From positions 32,679,558 to 32,743,557 of the forward strand of contig CM049310.1 in NCBI GenBank assembly GCA_026874595.1: 64,000 nucleotides of DNA, in the 5' to 3' direction. The notes beneath the pieces are model-generated. The model was given only the letters and a program-made list of their open reading frames with translations, ran no database searches and was not told the DNA's origin. A program made the position numbers and the translations under genes. Position 1 is the first letter of the stretch; each line of letters starts with the position of its first letter. Positions 38,871-51,199 of the stretch are shown here, piece after piece. The DNA comes from Sipunculus nudus. Lineage: Eukaryota > Annelida > Sipuncula > Golfingiida > Sipunculidae.

Positions 38871-40758
38871 CAAGGCCTACAGGCCTAATGCGAACCTGTG
38901 CAAAAATTGGGAGTATGAATGGAGGTTTATTTTTTAAATTTAATATTGATCCTTTTAAGTCCTACATATCTACCTTAGTCATTATGATTTCAGCAAAATG
39001 GACATTTCGGACCTGCAAGTTTAAGACTAGGACAATTTAAAACTAGAATATGGGTAGTCGACAAGCGACTATGTGTATCCGCAGAAATCAGAGTGGAACG
39101 GGTGAAGTGAGGCATGGATTAAGTGGCAAGGGGAATAGAGTGAGGTGTGTTGCATATTAGCATGGATGTCTGCAGCGTAAATGTGAATGTATGTGGTGCC
39201 ACCTGTCATAAATTGAGAAAATTGTCCAGGATGTACAAACCTGCAAAATTTCAGGTGGATAAGTCAATCCACTGCTGAGATATGGGTGATTTTACCTAAG
39301 GCAGATGAACAGAAGGACGGTGTTCATAAGTGGTTGCAGGTGGCATCACCAGTTTTGCTTATGATGAAGAGCTATGTGAGATCTATACACATGCAAAATT
39401 TTGGCCAAATCGGTCAAACGGTTCCCGAGATATGAGCTTGGATGTCTGCAGAGTAAACGTGAATGTGGGTGGCGCCACCTGTCATAAAATTGAGAAAATT
39501 GTCCATGATGTATAAACTTGCAAAATTCCAGGTGGATAAGTCAAACCACTGCTGAGATATGAGTGATATAATCCCAAGGCAGATGAACAGATGGATGCTG
39601 TGCAAAAATGGTTGCAGGTGGCGCCACCATTTTTAGTGTATGTTACAAAGCTATCAAATGGCTACATTTGTGCAAAATTTTTAGCCTGATCGGTCAAACA
39701 GTTCCCGAGATATGCGGGTTTATGTGTGAAAACAGACGCACAAATGGACGCTGGGCAGCAAAAAAAAGGTCAGAGGTCAACCAAAAATGAGGGCTCAGCA
39801 GTTCACATGTGACCTGATGATAAACCCAATTCGCTTAAAATGCTAACCAAGTTTTTTCAAACAGTTAAAAGATATAGTTCCAATAATCTGGGAATTCTGC
39901 ATCTAAACAATGTGTCTAGACGTCTAGACACATTGTCTAGACACCCCCACCCCCGAGCCAGGTCAGTTGCCATGGTGATGTCTGGACCCCACCTGTTTGT
40001 ACTGAGTGATCTCTTGACTTGGATGCTGAAACTCAGCATGTTGTCAAATCTGTTTTCAAATACAGAAAGCCTTTTTCAATTGGCTACAATGTGTTTTTAA
40101 AACTGTATTTACCCAATTTATTCTTATAAAACTGGCAGAACCCTACCATAGAATAATTCTTGTAAAGTTTAAACCAATCAGCTTAACAGTTTCATAATAA
40201 ATCAGTGTATAAGCAAGAAGAGTTTAAAATTACATTTTCGCTTGTAAAAAACACATCAATGTAGGTGGCGCCACCAATACCTCAAAATCAAATATGACAT
40301 ATGTGACCAACATTGGTATAAAATTTGGTGATTATAGCTTTAGCCGTTTCTGGGATTTTAATTTTAATGTGCTCTTTTGAACAGATGACTGAGTTCAACC
40401 TCCCATAACTCGGCCAAAAATCTCCTAACTGGAATCATTCAAACAAACTGTGGGAGAGATTGTTCCAGGGATAATTTCTGTGAAATATTGGACAATTTGG
40501 CTGGACAGTTTCAGAGAAGAAGATTTTTAAAGGTTTTTAAGCTTTTTCTCTATTAAATCTAAATAAATGCAGATACCCAATAACAAGCTACAAGGCACCA
40601 AGTTTCACATGTAACTAATTCTTACATGTAATTTGGAGCTGCTAGCTCTAACGGTTTCTGACTTACAGCCATAGACGGCGGAAAGCAAATCCTGGATGGC
40701 GGACGGCTGACAATGGACGGACAACGCTGCGCCATTGCGTAAGCTCACAGGTTTGCTA
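38871..40758 (+). mobile_element. GGTGGCGCCACC repeat element, family D copy 1
   Basis: Starts caaggcctacaggcctaatg then cgaacctgtgca, and ends gcgtaagctcacaggtttgctaa. The tips GCGAACCTGTG and (inverted) GCAAACCTGTG form a short terminal inverted repeat. The same start and end occur at 48325 and 54712. Inside are two kinds of modules: a ~273-base tandem module ('gcatggatgtctgcag ... ggtggcgccacct') and a ~0.5-kb module ('ggtggcgccaccaatacc ... tttggctggacagtttc'). No protein is encoded, so it is non-autonomous. Confidence 0.65.
39907..39936. repeat. 30-bp perfect palindrome
   Basis: Each half reads acaatgtgtctagac; the centre is ACGT. A third copy of gtctagaca follows directly. It lies inside the family D element. 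Confidence 0.95.
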
Positions 40759-41173
40759 AAAAGCAGGTGGCCAGCAGGGGGTGAAACGGACTATAACAGG
40801 TTTAATCGTAAACCTTGGGAATGTGAAAAGCTACTCTCTGTCTACTTGTACACCAATATTAATATTCCTAATCATTGAAAAAACACAGTACAACATAAAA
40901 ACTTGTATATCACCCCACTGTTTTCAAATCCCATTTTACCCCGCTGCCATCATTCTTATTTGTGATTGACCACAGGATTATGACAGAATAGACTGTAAAA
41001 TTAAGATTCCTCTCTCTATTAAGTGCATTTTGGTTAACTCCTATTATATTATAATAAATTATATGATATCATATAATTTATATTATATTACATACTTTTT
41101 ATATTATAAACTTGGGTTTGGCTTAATATTGTGGCATATAAATCTAAGTGCAAATGTCTCAAATGTATAAAAT

Positions 41174-41198
41174 GATATATATATATATATATATATAT
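41174..41198. repeat. (AT)n microsatellite
   Basis: Short perfect AT run. Confidence 0.9.
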
Positions 41199-41349
41199 GA
41201 TTGCCTGTAATGGCCCTGGCGGAGGAGATAATGGCTCAACAAAAATGCACAGACTTTGAAAAACAAACTCATTAAAACATGACACAACCTACTGCTGTTA
41301 GCCCACACAGTAAAGTGGGCTTTAACTGGATATGAATATTACATCCTGG

Positions 41350-41352
<3 letters not shown>

Positions 41353-41420
<68 letters not shown>

Positions 41421-41440
41421 TGATATATATATATATATAT
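41353..41440. repeat. (AT)n microsatellite, two blocks
   Basis: Long TA run, the interruption cagtg, then a second shorter TA run. Confidence 0.97.
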
Positions 41441-41619
41441 ACACAGTGGAAACCCAATTTTACAGACACTGCCGGACATAGGTTATTGTCCAAAATCGTG
41501 TTGTCCGTATTAGACCGGATATGGACCTCAAGAGTATACTATTCAAGGGACCATCTTAAATTTCTATAATACAGTGGTGTCTGTAATTCAGGGGAAGTCA
41601 CATGTCCTCTTGTGGAAAA

Positions 41620-41692
41620 GAGCTAAGGCACAAACTGACCTACTGTTGCAGTAACAAGTCTAGCACCCTATCCACTAGGCCACCATGATCCT
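41620..41692 (-). repeat. tRNA-like remnant (SINE head or tRNA pseudogene)
   Basis: The minus strand reads gtggcctagtggatagggtg then ctagactt, which is a good RNA polymerase III A-box (TGGCCTAGTGG) with the D-loop of a tRNA. The expected B-box GGTTCGANNCC is degraded (gtaggtcagtttgtg), so it is not a working tRNA. Confidence 0.5.
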
Positions 41693-43017
41693 TGTGAAAT
41701 AACATGAGGGTGCTATAAAAAGAGTACATTGTTCCATTCTTTGCATATTCTTTGAATTATGTTGGAAACATTATATAATACCATGATAATATGAAATTTT
41801 TCTCTCTTTGACTACACTGTCATATAATGTACACATAATAAAATTAATGTATAACTAATAAGTCAAATCCTTTTCTAGAATACTATCATCATTTACATTT
41901 CATTTAAAATAATCAGTTAACCCATACAATCAAGATATATACAAAGCAAGATACATTTATAAAGCAGATGATAAAAAATAAATCTAGAAAATGATACATT
42001 CATTAAAAATATAGACCGTTCTATGTATCCTGGCAATTAATCCTAAACACCAGATCTGTATATTGGTCCCATATCAATACTATATCAAGGCACTGAGCAA
42101 ATATAACTGTACATTATATTGATAACACTTTAACCAGTCTGTTAACAGCAATCACTGGAGGAAAGCTAATATAGCTTGGTAAGGAATTTTTTTCTTTAAC
42201 CACAGAGGATTATACAAGATGGGTTGTATACACATAAGAAATAACACACATCATCATACTGAATTAGCTGTTGAAATGTGCAGTTCTTTCAATCTCCCTT
42301 AGGAAATCAAGTTCACCATTAGAATTTAAAAGCCTGATTACTATCCTGATTGGTATATGAAAGATTTCAAGCCAAAAACCTCTTATGGCTAAGTCTTATT
42401 GAAAAGGATTATTTGCTCTCATCTCAGTGCCCATCCCACTCATGAGAAATATGTACTGCAAATCCATGCTTTAAAATCCTTTTTGATCATTGTACAGATA
42501 GTTTTAATATTTCAATAAGGCACATTCAATGAGAGACATCCTTGTTAATCATTCAAAATTGTTTATACATCCTGGTGTATTGGTGTATTATTTTGTTCAA
42601 TGTAAAATATATGCATCCTGCGTTGTAAGGCACACTTTAACCAGAAACATCCATGTTAATCATTCAACAATTATTATATGCATCCTGCTTTGTACACAGT
42701 ACAATGACAGTAAAAGTACCGTGTATGATTAATGTGCTGCCCTTTGGAAACTATGACATAGACTGAGCACCCAAACACCAAAAATAGATCTCAGGGCCAG
42801 TATTTAATTTCATCACTCTGCAATTTAGTAATCAATTTTTTTTTTTTTGCCTGTGTGTTACATAAAATCTTGTGAAAACACACAAACACATACAACCAGG
42901 TGAAAAAATAATCAGTTCCTTTCCTGGTGTGAAGGTAAAATATGAAGCTCTTGTACAGGTAAAATGACAGAGGTCATATCATAGGAGAAAGAAAACAAGG
43001 CTCTTCTGGTGTACAAT

Positions 43018-43114
<97 letters not shown>
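43018..43114. repeat. (AT)n microsatellite, longest in window
   Basis: More than 40 TA units with one TTTA interruption near the 3' end. Confidence 0.97.
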
Positions 43115-44196
43115 CTTCTAATCAAGGAAATGTCCTAAAATGTATCTGCCTCTTATAACTGGGGCTGTAATATCTCATTAAATGACACATAACCTTAAGC
43201 CAATGTTCTTCCTTTAGTGCAAAATAACTTAATGAATGCTAATGACCTTACATGTAGGTCAAAACTAAAATTCATTCTAAAATAATTAGCAAATCACATA
43301 CCATTCAACTTGAACTGCACAAAGACAATCTAATCTTCCTTGTCTTCTTCAATGGGAGCCTCTTTATCTTTTGTAAGAAGCCCCTTTCCATAAGATGATC
43401 AATACTGACAAAAGGACAACTGATGAAACTATTACCATGTTTGACTTTGTATCACAATGTACCTGTGAACCTGTATATCACTACAGCCTTACTCATGACA
43501 ATATGATATTCCATGCATGACATTCACTAATGCTACTAAAATACATAAGAATATATATGATAAAATACATTTCAAACAACCAAATTGGTCCCTGAATCCA
43601 CTGCTTTGGGAATAAGAAAAAAAAACAAATAAATCTGCTGTTTCATGCACACACAATGGGATTATTTATAAACTATTAAATGTAATCCCTAACTGTAACA
43701 ACAGTAAAACTTACTACAAAACACTGTGTGAATATATTGGCATTGGTCAATCAATCTAAACAATCTAATCCTGAGCTTCCTAAAATTATGAATACAAATA
43801 TAAAATCCTTTCTCTTTTTGGCACAACATCAAAAGTTATGCATTAACATGACAACATTTTTGGGAATGGTCAGAAACAATGAAACCATAACTGCATCAAA
43901 TATATACAATAACATGCTCCTCAATTATAACACATTCACTTGATAATCTTTTTGGAGGCATGGTCTGAAACCCCATGACCTTGAGCTTAATGAAATATAT
44001 AAAATATAGTTCATTCAACCATAGTGTTAAAAAATTATACGTACATGGCTTGACATTTTTTGGGGAATTGTGAAAAACCATACAATCTTGAGCTGCATAA
44101 AAATTGCTAATATAAATATAAAACCTATTTTCAACAATGACACTGCAATGTATACATAAAGATTCAGAGTAGAAAATCTTTGGCGTTGTTCCTTTG

Positions 44197-44331
44197 TTAA
44201 TAAAAGTTTTGAGCTTTGTAGTCTGCATATGGGAAGTATGTTGTAATGACCGTTCTGTCAGAGAACACCCTACCGTTAAGTTTGGAGAATGCTTTCTGAC
44301 TGTCAAAGGCACTGGAGAACTCTATGAATAC
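44197..44331 (-). CDS. U2AF65-like UHM protein, last exon
   Basis: The acceptor ctcttacag precedes a phase-0 exon of 44 codons plus TAA. It encodes the second half of an RRM of the U2AF-homology-motif type. VFIEF is the RNP1-like strand, DSQKA the second helix, and GRVF (residues 20-23) the Arg-x-Phe motif that defines UHMs and grips the Trp of partner ULM peptides. The end NFY-stop resembles the DFW-stop of U2AF65. The exon joins in phase to 58535-58623. In U2AF65 this domain binds SF1 and helps branch-point recognition in the nucleus. The sequence is too divergent to be the canonical orthologue, so a paralogue or another UHM protein (for example a UHMK1- or PUF60-type) is possible. Confidence 0.8.
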   Translation of the reverse strand, partial: VFIEFSSAFDSQKAFSKLNGRVFSDRTVITTYFPYADYKAQNFY

Positions 44332-45153
44332 CTGTAAGAGAGATGTGATATTATATATTAACGAAAGTTAATAACTTTGGTAAGTAAAAATCATGTTGGT
44401 CATACTCCAATCATTTCATATCATTCTACACACCAAAATCTTGTTAATGGCATGATGCCAAAGCGTAGAATGATCTAACCAATTAGAGTGGGGTATTGCA
44501 TGTTTTGAATGTAAAGAATCATACTATAATATCCTACTCTCATTACCTGGAACATTCTTGCCAGCACCCTGGTTGCTGTATAATACAAAGTTGGCCATTG
44601 CAAGCAGTGATAAAGTGGAATGATTCAACACTGTATAGTGAGTGCTGTGTGCAAAATATTATTGGTTTACTACCCATTTATTGTTTCAGCTGTACTTAAA
44701 ATTGAAAAAAAAGATGCATAACTGACCTTTGAAAATGTTCACTTTATACTAAAGAACTGGGTATATAGCCTCCTTATTGTGATACATATGAACAATGAGT
44801 GTAATCATATTAAGGGGGAAATTAGAAGAGAAATAATGGATATATTATGTATGTACGAGACAAAGACACAGCTATCATAATTGCAGCATTCTGTTTAATA
44901 TACTGTATATTGTCGAATAAAACTACAGTTCAGTTGCAGTTATGATACAATAAATCTACAAATGAAGATTTAATGAACAGAAGATCTCTAAAAAAAATTT
45001 CATTGAAATACCTTGGCTCACTGAACATCTCATAATCTGTGATTATTAAGATTTAAAAATGTTCTTTAAACTTTTTCTTCAAAACTGGTATACATCAGTT
45101 TAAATGACTTTGTGACTGCACTGGACTTTTGAAATCAACAGATTGTTGTGAAC

Positions 45154-45158
45154 GTATG
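45154..45158. repeat. target site duplication, left
   Basis: GTATG directly before the 5' LTR, identical to 58454-58458 directly after the 3' LTR. Confidence 0.9.
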
Positions 45159-46007
45159 TGTCACGAAAGTGCTTTGTTTACAGTAGCGTCACTGTGGCAG
45201 GGGAAAGTCGTGTCCTCTTTGACCCTTGGATTGTCGTCCCGGTTCATTGTGCAGGGGAGTTGAGTCGGATTTAATTCTTTTAGAGAGCCGAAAACTTGTT
45301 AATTTAGTCTCGCCGGCACTTGGGCTACAATTAATAGGCTTTAATTCAACTGGGGTTCTGTTCAAGAGGCCAACTCTAAGGTATTCGGGGCAGACGGCCA
45401 CGAACCTCGGAACTGAGCACACATATATAAAATGCTCTGTGAAATCTGTGAAATCTGTGAAACCTGAGAAAATCAGAAACGCTGAGGTTGAAGTTTTAAA
45501 CGATGAAATGTGCAGTATTGCAGCTATCAAAGGGACACATCACTCAACCGGGACAAGCTACCTGGAGGGGCAGCTCGGACCACATGGCACTTGAGGCTGG
45601 GGCAGGCTTGACACCGTACAGACCACGATGAGAGAGGTTGAGATCGGGCATTGTTCGATATTGAGGTCTGGTAAGCCCTTAACCTGATTGTTGGCTTCTT
45701 GATAACGGAACTATCGATATTGCAGCCTCTTAATGTATGTCATTTGATTCATCAGTTGTTCATCAGTTTATTCCTGCCTCTTTTTCCCACAGTAAACATG
45801 AGCCCGGGACGACAGGGCCACGACCGTTTACTTACTTGGCTACTGGTAAAGCCCAGAAGCAGGCCGTCTGATACACGAGGCGACGTGAGGCACAGCTATG
45901 TTATATTAAATAAATGTGTATACCAAAACCGCATTCTTGTTATTTGTCATGTGCCTTCCGGCCTTTAATTTGGTAGAGAAAGAACTCAATCACGAATTTT
46001 CGTGACA
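45159..46007 (+). repeat. 5' LTR, 849 bp
   Basis: Begins TGTCACGAAA and ends with its inverse, TTTCGTGACA. A TATA box (TATATAA, 45424-45430) and a poly(A) signal (AATAAA, 45909-45914) are placed as expected for U3/R. A short triplicated word (tctgtgaaa) follows the TATA box. Compared with the 3' LTR it lacks about 113 bases in two places near 45745-45778. Confidence 0.95.
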
Positions 46008-46009
46008 TT

Positions 46010-46023
46010 TGGCGACCGCGACA
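46010..46023 (+). other. primer binding site, tRNA-Arg type
   Basis: tggcgaccgcgaca lies two bases after the LTR. It is complementary, with one difference, to the 3' end of an animal tRNA-Arg ending GTCACGGTCG-CCA, as in some other Ty3/gypsy elements. Confidence 0.7.
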
Positions 46024-46251
46024 TGACGAAATAGAGGCCATAGGGAGCATTTGACAGATAACATTTACATACCAGATTACCATCTTATATTGTTTGTTTC
46101 CGCAGAGGGTCTGATCAATTGCGATAATGTAGAATTAATTGCTAGCCTTTGTTGGTTATTAGATTTAGCAGGCGTTTCTTGTTAGAGGCGAATGAGTCGG
46201 CGCGGCCGGTATTTCTTTGTGGTTCACAGAGCGCGTTATATTAGCTGTCAG

Positions 46252-46418
46252 GTGCGTAATGGAGCTCGCACCGTATAGTGGCGGTTATATGTTCAGTCAA
46301 GTGTGTAACGGAACTCGCACTTATCTTTCCCAGACATATTGCATCAGGTGTGTAACAGAACTCACACTTTTATACATTCTGCGGTTAAATATTCCCCAGT
46401 GAGTAACTGAACTCGCAC
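46252..46418 (+). repeat. four spaced 20-bp hairpin units in leader
   Basis: Units at 46252-46271, 46301-46320, 46348-46367 and 46399-46418 have 5-base stems around a 10-base loop of the type taayrgaact. Stem pairs: GTGCG/CGCAC, GTGTG/CGCAC (one G-U), GTGTG/CACAC, GTGAG/CGCAC (one mismatch). Start-to-start spacing is 49, 47 and 51 bases. They lie between the primer binding site and the gag start. Confidence 0.75.
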
Positions 46419-46545
46419 AAAGGTAGATCCGTAAAGGGCTGTGTGTATGGTCGCGGGTGTGTAGACCTAACAATAGAAGATGGGCGGGTATTGGGACACT
46501 GCCCTCGGTATTCAGTTACGTGTGCTTTATTGTTTAACACATGCC

Positions 46546-47448
46546 ATGGATCTTAAGAAAATTGTTGCTCTAGGGAAAGAGTTAGGATAGGGGGGCGACT
46601 CCCTCCAAACATTTGTTAAAGAAGAATCCAATAGACAGGATAGAAAAGCTCAGCAAGCTGTCGAGCGAGCGGAGCGGGCCGCGGAGCGCGAGAAGCGTGA
46701 AAGTGAGGAGCAGAGAGCTCATGTGTTTAAAATGATTCAGAAAGAGCTCTAACAGGGGTTAGAATGGATAATGTAGCGGAGGCTACTGTTAGGACCCCGA
46801 GCATTAAAATCCCTAGCTACGAAGACAGTAAAGACAGTATGGACGCATACATTGAGTTTTATTCTCTCCTGACATCAGAGGAGGCGCTCGATTATGACAC
46901 TCTTAAGCATGCGCTTTTAAAGCGGTATAACCTCACAGAGGAAGGTTATAGAACGAAATTCAGGATGTGTCGTCCTGAAAGTAATGAAACCCCAATACAA
47001 TTTGCGGCACGCATAGGTGGTTATTGTAGCAAGTGGGTACAGCTTTCGGGTATTGAACAAGATTACAATTCATTGTTAGATTTGATCCTGCGTGAGCAGT
47101 TTATCCGATCCTGTAGTGAGAAATTAGCTGCTTTTCTGAGAGAGAAGCAATGTAAAACTATTGATATGTTAGCATCTGCAGCAGAGAGTTACACAGAGGC
47201 ACATGGGGTTAGGTTGTTTTGTAGGGCAAGCCAAACCAGTTAATAAACCTAGATTCCAAGGTCGGACTGAGCAGGGCGTAGCCAATGATCATAAACCAGG
47301 TGGTCACGTGGGTAGCAAGCCTACCAGTTCTTTCGGTAATTCACACGGCCGCAGATGTTTTCTGTGTGATAGCCCAGCACATCTTGTAAAAGACTGTAAG
47401 ATGTATGCTAGACAGTCAGGTGGTAGAGAGAAAGCAGCATCTCTCTAG
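46546..47448 (+). pseudogene. gag, broken
   Basis: Probable start ATG at 46546 (MDLKKIVALGKELG, then TAG). The frame continues through a coiled-coil-like Glu/Arg/Ala/Gln-rich segment to a TAA near 46750. It shifts to frame 0 for 46764-47243, with capsid-like sequence including a YNLTEEGYRTKFR block, then shifts back near 47205 to frame 1. There a CCHC zinc knuckle C-x2-C-x4-H-x4-C (CFLCDSPAHLVKDC, about 47359-47400) marks the nucleocapsid end. A TAG at 47446-47448 separates it from the protease frame. At least two frameshifts and three stops are visible. Confidence 0.8.
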
Positions 47449-48324
47449 ATGCCCAGGTCTAGTTTTAAGGACAGTATTTCTTGCGTTGCAGAACGAACTG
47501 GGGCGTCCGAGGAGAAAGACAACGAGGTAGGTTGCTTTGTGAATGAACTCAGGGATTGTTGTAAATTTGATGAGCAGAGTGTTGAATTGAGGTGTGGCCA
47601 CCATGTGACTTTATTGAATATGAACGGTTCTTCAAAGGTAAGGGGCTCCCAACTAAAAATGCCCACATGTGAGGGCCAGGTCGTAGGGAAAACGGTCACG
47701 GTACTCCGTGATTCTGGCTCCAGCAGTGCAGTTGTGCGATGAGAGATGGTACCGGAAAGCCATTTTCTTGGAGAGAATCAGGATTGCGTGTTGATTGACG
47801 GAACCGCACGCACATTTCCTCTTGCAGTCGTTCAGGTAAGTACCTCTTTCTATTCAAGAGAACTCAGGGTTTTGTGCGTATCTGATCCCGTTTATGATCT
47901 CATCATTGGCAATGTATCTGGTGCGCGTGAGCCATCTGATCCTAATCCTGATTGGACTATCGGTAATAACAAGTCTTTTACCTGTGGTAAGGCTGAAACT
48001 GCAGCTATGGAGGTAAGTGTCACAGATGACGCGTATGCTGTTGTAACGAGGCAGATGGCACGGCAAAAGGATAAGCCGACTTGTCCTTTGAAGGTTCCCA
48101 GCCAGATTGGCAAGGTAAGTCCTGACCAGATTCTTAAGTACCAGCAGGAGGATGATACTCTGTCGCATCTGTGGCAGAGGGCTAAAGAACCTCCACCAGA
48201 CGGTAGTAAGTACCAGTTCCTTGTAAAGAATAATTTCCTTGTGAGAAGACGTCTAGAGAAGAGCCATTGGAGTCAAGGTCATCAGTAAGTAGTGCCAGCT
48301 AACTGCAGGCGTGATATCTTAACA
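47449..48324 (+). pseudogene. pol: aspartic protease, interrupted
   Basis: Frame 1. The protease active-site triad is DSG (residues 88-90 counted from 47449, in VLRDSGSSS), where most retroelements have DTG. A TGA at 47740-47742 follows soon after. The flap/C-terminal part DLIIGNVSG is present further on. The frame then runs through a linker to a TAA at 48286-48288 and continues as VVPANCRRDILT, the beginning of the integrase zinc-finger region. It is then cut by the repeat insertion at about 48325. Confidence 0.75.
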
Positions 48325-48729
48325 AGGCCTACAGGCCTAATGCGAACCTGTGCATTGGGAAATACACCAGGTATAATGCTTCAATGCTGGACCATTACTT
48401 TTCATGTATATGAACAATGCAAGTACTAAACAATTTGAATAAGAAACAATTACACAAACTCTGCTGAAATTCTGGCATGGGTGCACAGAACACTAAAAAA
48501 ATTGTAGCTGGCACCACCAGTCTTGTATACAATGAAGCTATCAGAGATATATACATATGCCCAATTTCAGACTGGTATATCAAACCCCTCCTGAGAAAAA
48601 CGCAGGGACACACACTGTGCAAAAGTCAGAGTAGGTGGCAACACCTGTCTTGTGAGCGAGAGAGCCTTCAAAGACACATAGACAGGTCAAAATATTAGGC
48701 CAATACATCAAACTTACCTTGAGTATGAT

Positions 48730-49330
48730 GCATGGGGCTGACCTGGCTTAGGTGAGAAAGGCTGTTGCCCCGAGTGAACTGTGACAAATTGCTTGCTCAG
48801 GTTACTGCACTGAGTGAACTCATGACCTGCACCTGGCTAGACTGAGTAAACTTTTGACCTGTACCTGGCTGCACTGAGTGAACTCTTGACCTGTTGCATA
48901 ATCTGACACAGTTGGCAGTCTGCCAAAGCTATAAATAGAATGCAGCTCCTACACTGAGTAAAATCCTGACCCATACCTGGCTGCACTGAGTGAACTCTTG
49001 ACCTGTTGCCTAATCTGATACAGTTGGCAGTCTGCCAAAGCTATAAATAGATCCAGACTGACCTCTAGCCTGTTGCCAAATCTGAAATAGTAGCCACACC
49101 ATTGCATAAGCTCATGCAGGGGCCCTGCCCTGAGGGGCTTGACACCCATGGAGTGATCACATGGTGCCCATGAGGTGTTCACATGTCCCCCATGAGGTGA
49201 TCACATGCCATGTGCTTGGCTGTACTGATTGAACTCTTGACCTATATCTGGCTGCACTGAATGAACTCTTGATCTGTTCCCAAATCTGAAACAGTTGGCA
49301 GTTTCTCAACCTATTTAAAGATATGGATTC
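48730..49330 (+). repeat. tandem array, 'gcactgagtgaactcttgac' words
   Basis: Repeated 'ctggctgcactgagtgaactc', 'cagttggcagtctgccaaag' and 'ctataaatag' words occur with roughly 110-base periodicity. At 49139-49200 a smaller repeat of 'ccatgaggtgatcacatg' type is embedded. Several copies of ctataaata look like TATA boxes but this is probably coincidence. Confidence 0.8.
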
Positions 49331-51199
49331 AATCTTGGCTTGTTGGTATATCTGTTTACACATACTGAAAGACTTTGGCTAAAATTTTTTTTCAAGCCGA
49401 CATATTCATAAACTTTTTATCAAAATATCTAGAACAATAAAAGATGCAGTACTTTCATTGTTAAAGGTCCAATAATTCAGCCAAAAATCATTCTAGTAAA
49501 CTTGAACAAAGGCCACCTAAGAATGATTTTTGTGCAATGTTACAGAAGATATAATTGAAATAATAATTTTGTAGAAGAACACTACTGCAGTCCTCAGTTT
49601 GAAAAAGACATAATAATGGCCATAAGACCAACTTAAGCTTTTCACAACTCAACCAAAAATCAACAAACTCAGTATATTCTGATATGATTGAAAGAACCAT
49701 GTCCTAGAATAATTCATTTGAAAAATTGAACAATTCAACTTGACAGTTACATCATTAAGCTGAAAGAGGCTAATATAAGAAGGTTTTTTGCCCATAAAAA
49801 ACAGGTCAATGTAGGTGGCACCACAAAATCTGCAATTTCAAATATGAGTCATTTGACCAACATTTGCGCAATACCTGGAAATGCTAGCTTCTGTCATTTC
49901 TGAGAGTACTATGTCAGTATGCTTACTTGGTCAAATGACTGTTCAAATTTGTGTAACTCCACTAAAATTCATCAAATGCAAACCATTTGAACAAACTTGA
50001 GAGGGCTTGCCTCTGGGATCATTTATGTAAAATATTGAACAATTTGGCTGGACCGTCTACAAGAAGCTTTTTCCCTATAAAATCTAAGTAAATGCAGATA
50101 GCAAACAAGGGACCTATGGGTCACGACGCTCAGCTGTTATATATGATAAAAAAATATTATTTAGAAATGAGGCACATGCTGGTTTGGTGTGGTAATAAAT
50201 ATAAGCTTTATTATGAGTTGTTGGTGTTTAGCTTATGTATGAATATGATATTATCTTTGGAGACAGGGAAGAGGATTGATTTCATTTATTTTATTAACAA
50301 ATGGAGTACTATTGTCACACAGATTTTGACTTGGCCATATAACTTATAAGCAGAACATATGATATAAGAGTTTAACTATTTATTAAAAAAAAATTACAAA
50401 TATTGTCCCAAATATAATTTTTATTAAAAATAATAAGAGAATCTTATGATTTTTTAAAATGAAATATAACTGAAATGATTATTAAAATAATATTAAGAAT
50501 ATATTCATGAATGCATTCATGAATACATTTTGAAAGTATTTGCACTGGTATTCATATACTTTCATTTTTACCTGAATTCCAATTCTTTATGCAAGACATT
50601 TTATAATGGAGTACATATTCATATTCGTATTTAAATACAATTGCAAAGTTTTCCCACCATTACTGGCATTTATTCAGTTTTCACCAAACAATTATGTTGA
50701 GAATCCAGAATATACAAAATTCACACATTTAAATTATGATCAAAAGTACCTGGTTTTATGGCTTTTATTTATATTAAAAAAAAAAAATGTAATATATTCA
50801 TTTTGGACTAATTTCACATCAATGTATACACTAGACACAGTAGGAATCTAGATAAATAATATCAACTGCATCTTTGTCTATCATTAATTTCCTTCATATG
50901 ATCCCTAATGATTAGTAATGAATAATATGATTTACTTTTTTATCATTAAAATTGAACTGAAAAATACCATAGGTGACTGCATGGTGTTATTTGGAGTACA
51001 TGACATTCTATCCATCGATACAAGATTCTTTTATCATCAGTAACTGCAAGTTGATTTCCTGTTATTATAAACTAACAAATTCTTTTTTATTTTTCTTTAA
51101 TTTGTTATTAAAAAACAATAAAAATTTATTAATATATTGTTAATTGTTATGTTGTTGGTTAAAACTACTAGATGAGTTGGGTTGGACACCTGGATCAAC

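Larger units (their letters stand above)
40759..44196. other. gene-poor DNA with AT microsatellites
   Basis: Downstream of the last exon of the minus-strand UHM gene, and so may include its 3' UTR near 44.0-44.2 kb. A local ~115-base near-duplication occurs at about 42520-42700 (both copies contain 'ttaatcattcaa' and 'catcctg'). AT tracts and a tRNA-like remnant are listed separately. Confidence 0.5.

Noticed and set aside
43337-43390. Minus-strand acidic peptide ending EAPIEEDKED-stop, considered as an alternative last exon of the UHM gene
   Set aside because: No convincing acceptor in phase; the exon at 44197-44331 already ends the domain naturally.
45189-45594. 122-codon sense and 113-codon antisense frames inside the LTR, both kept in the second LTR (57522-57927)
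   Set aside because: LTR copies are identical by descent, so shared openness is not evidence of selection; no domain is seen.
48900-49060. Repeated ctataaatag words considered as promoters
   Set aside because: They recur with the tandem unit and have no transcription unit downstream.
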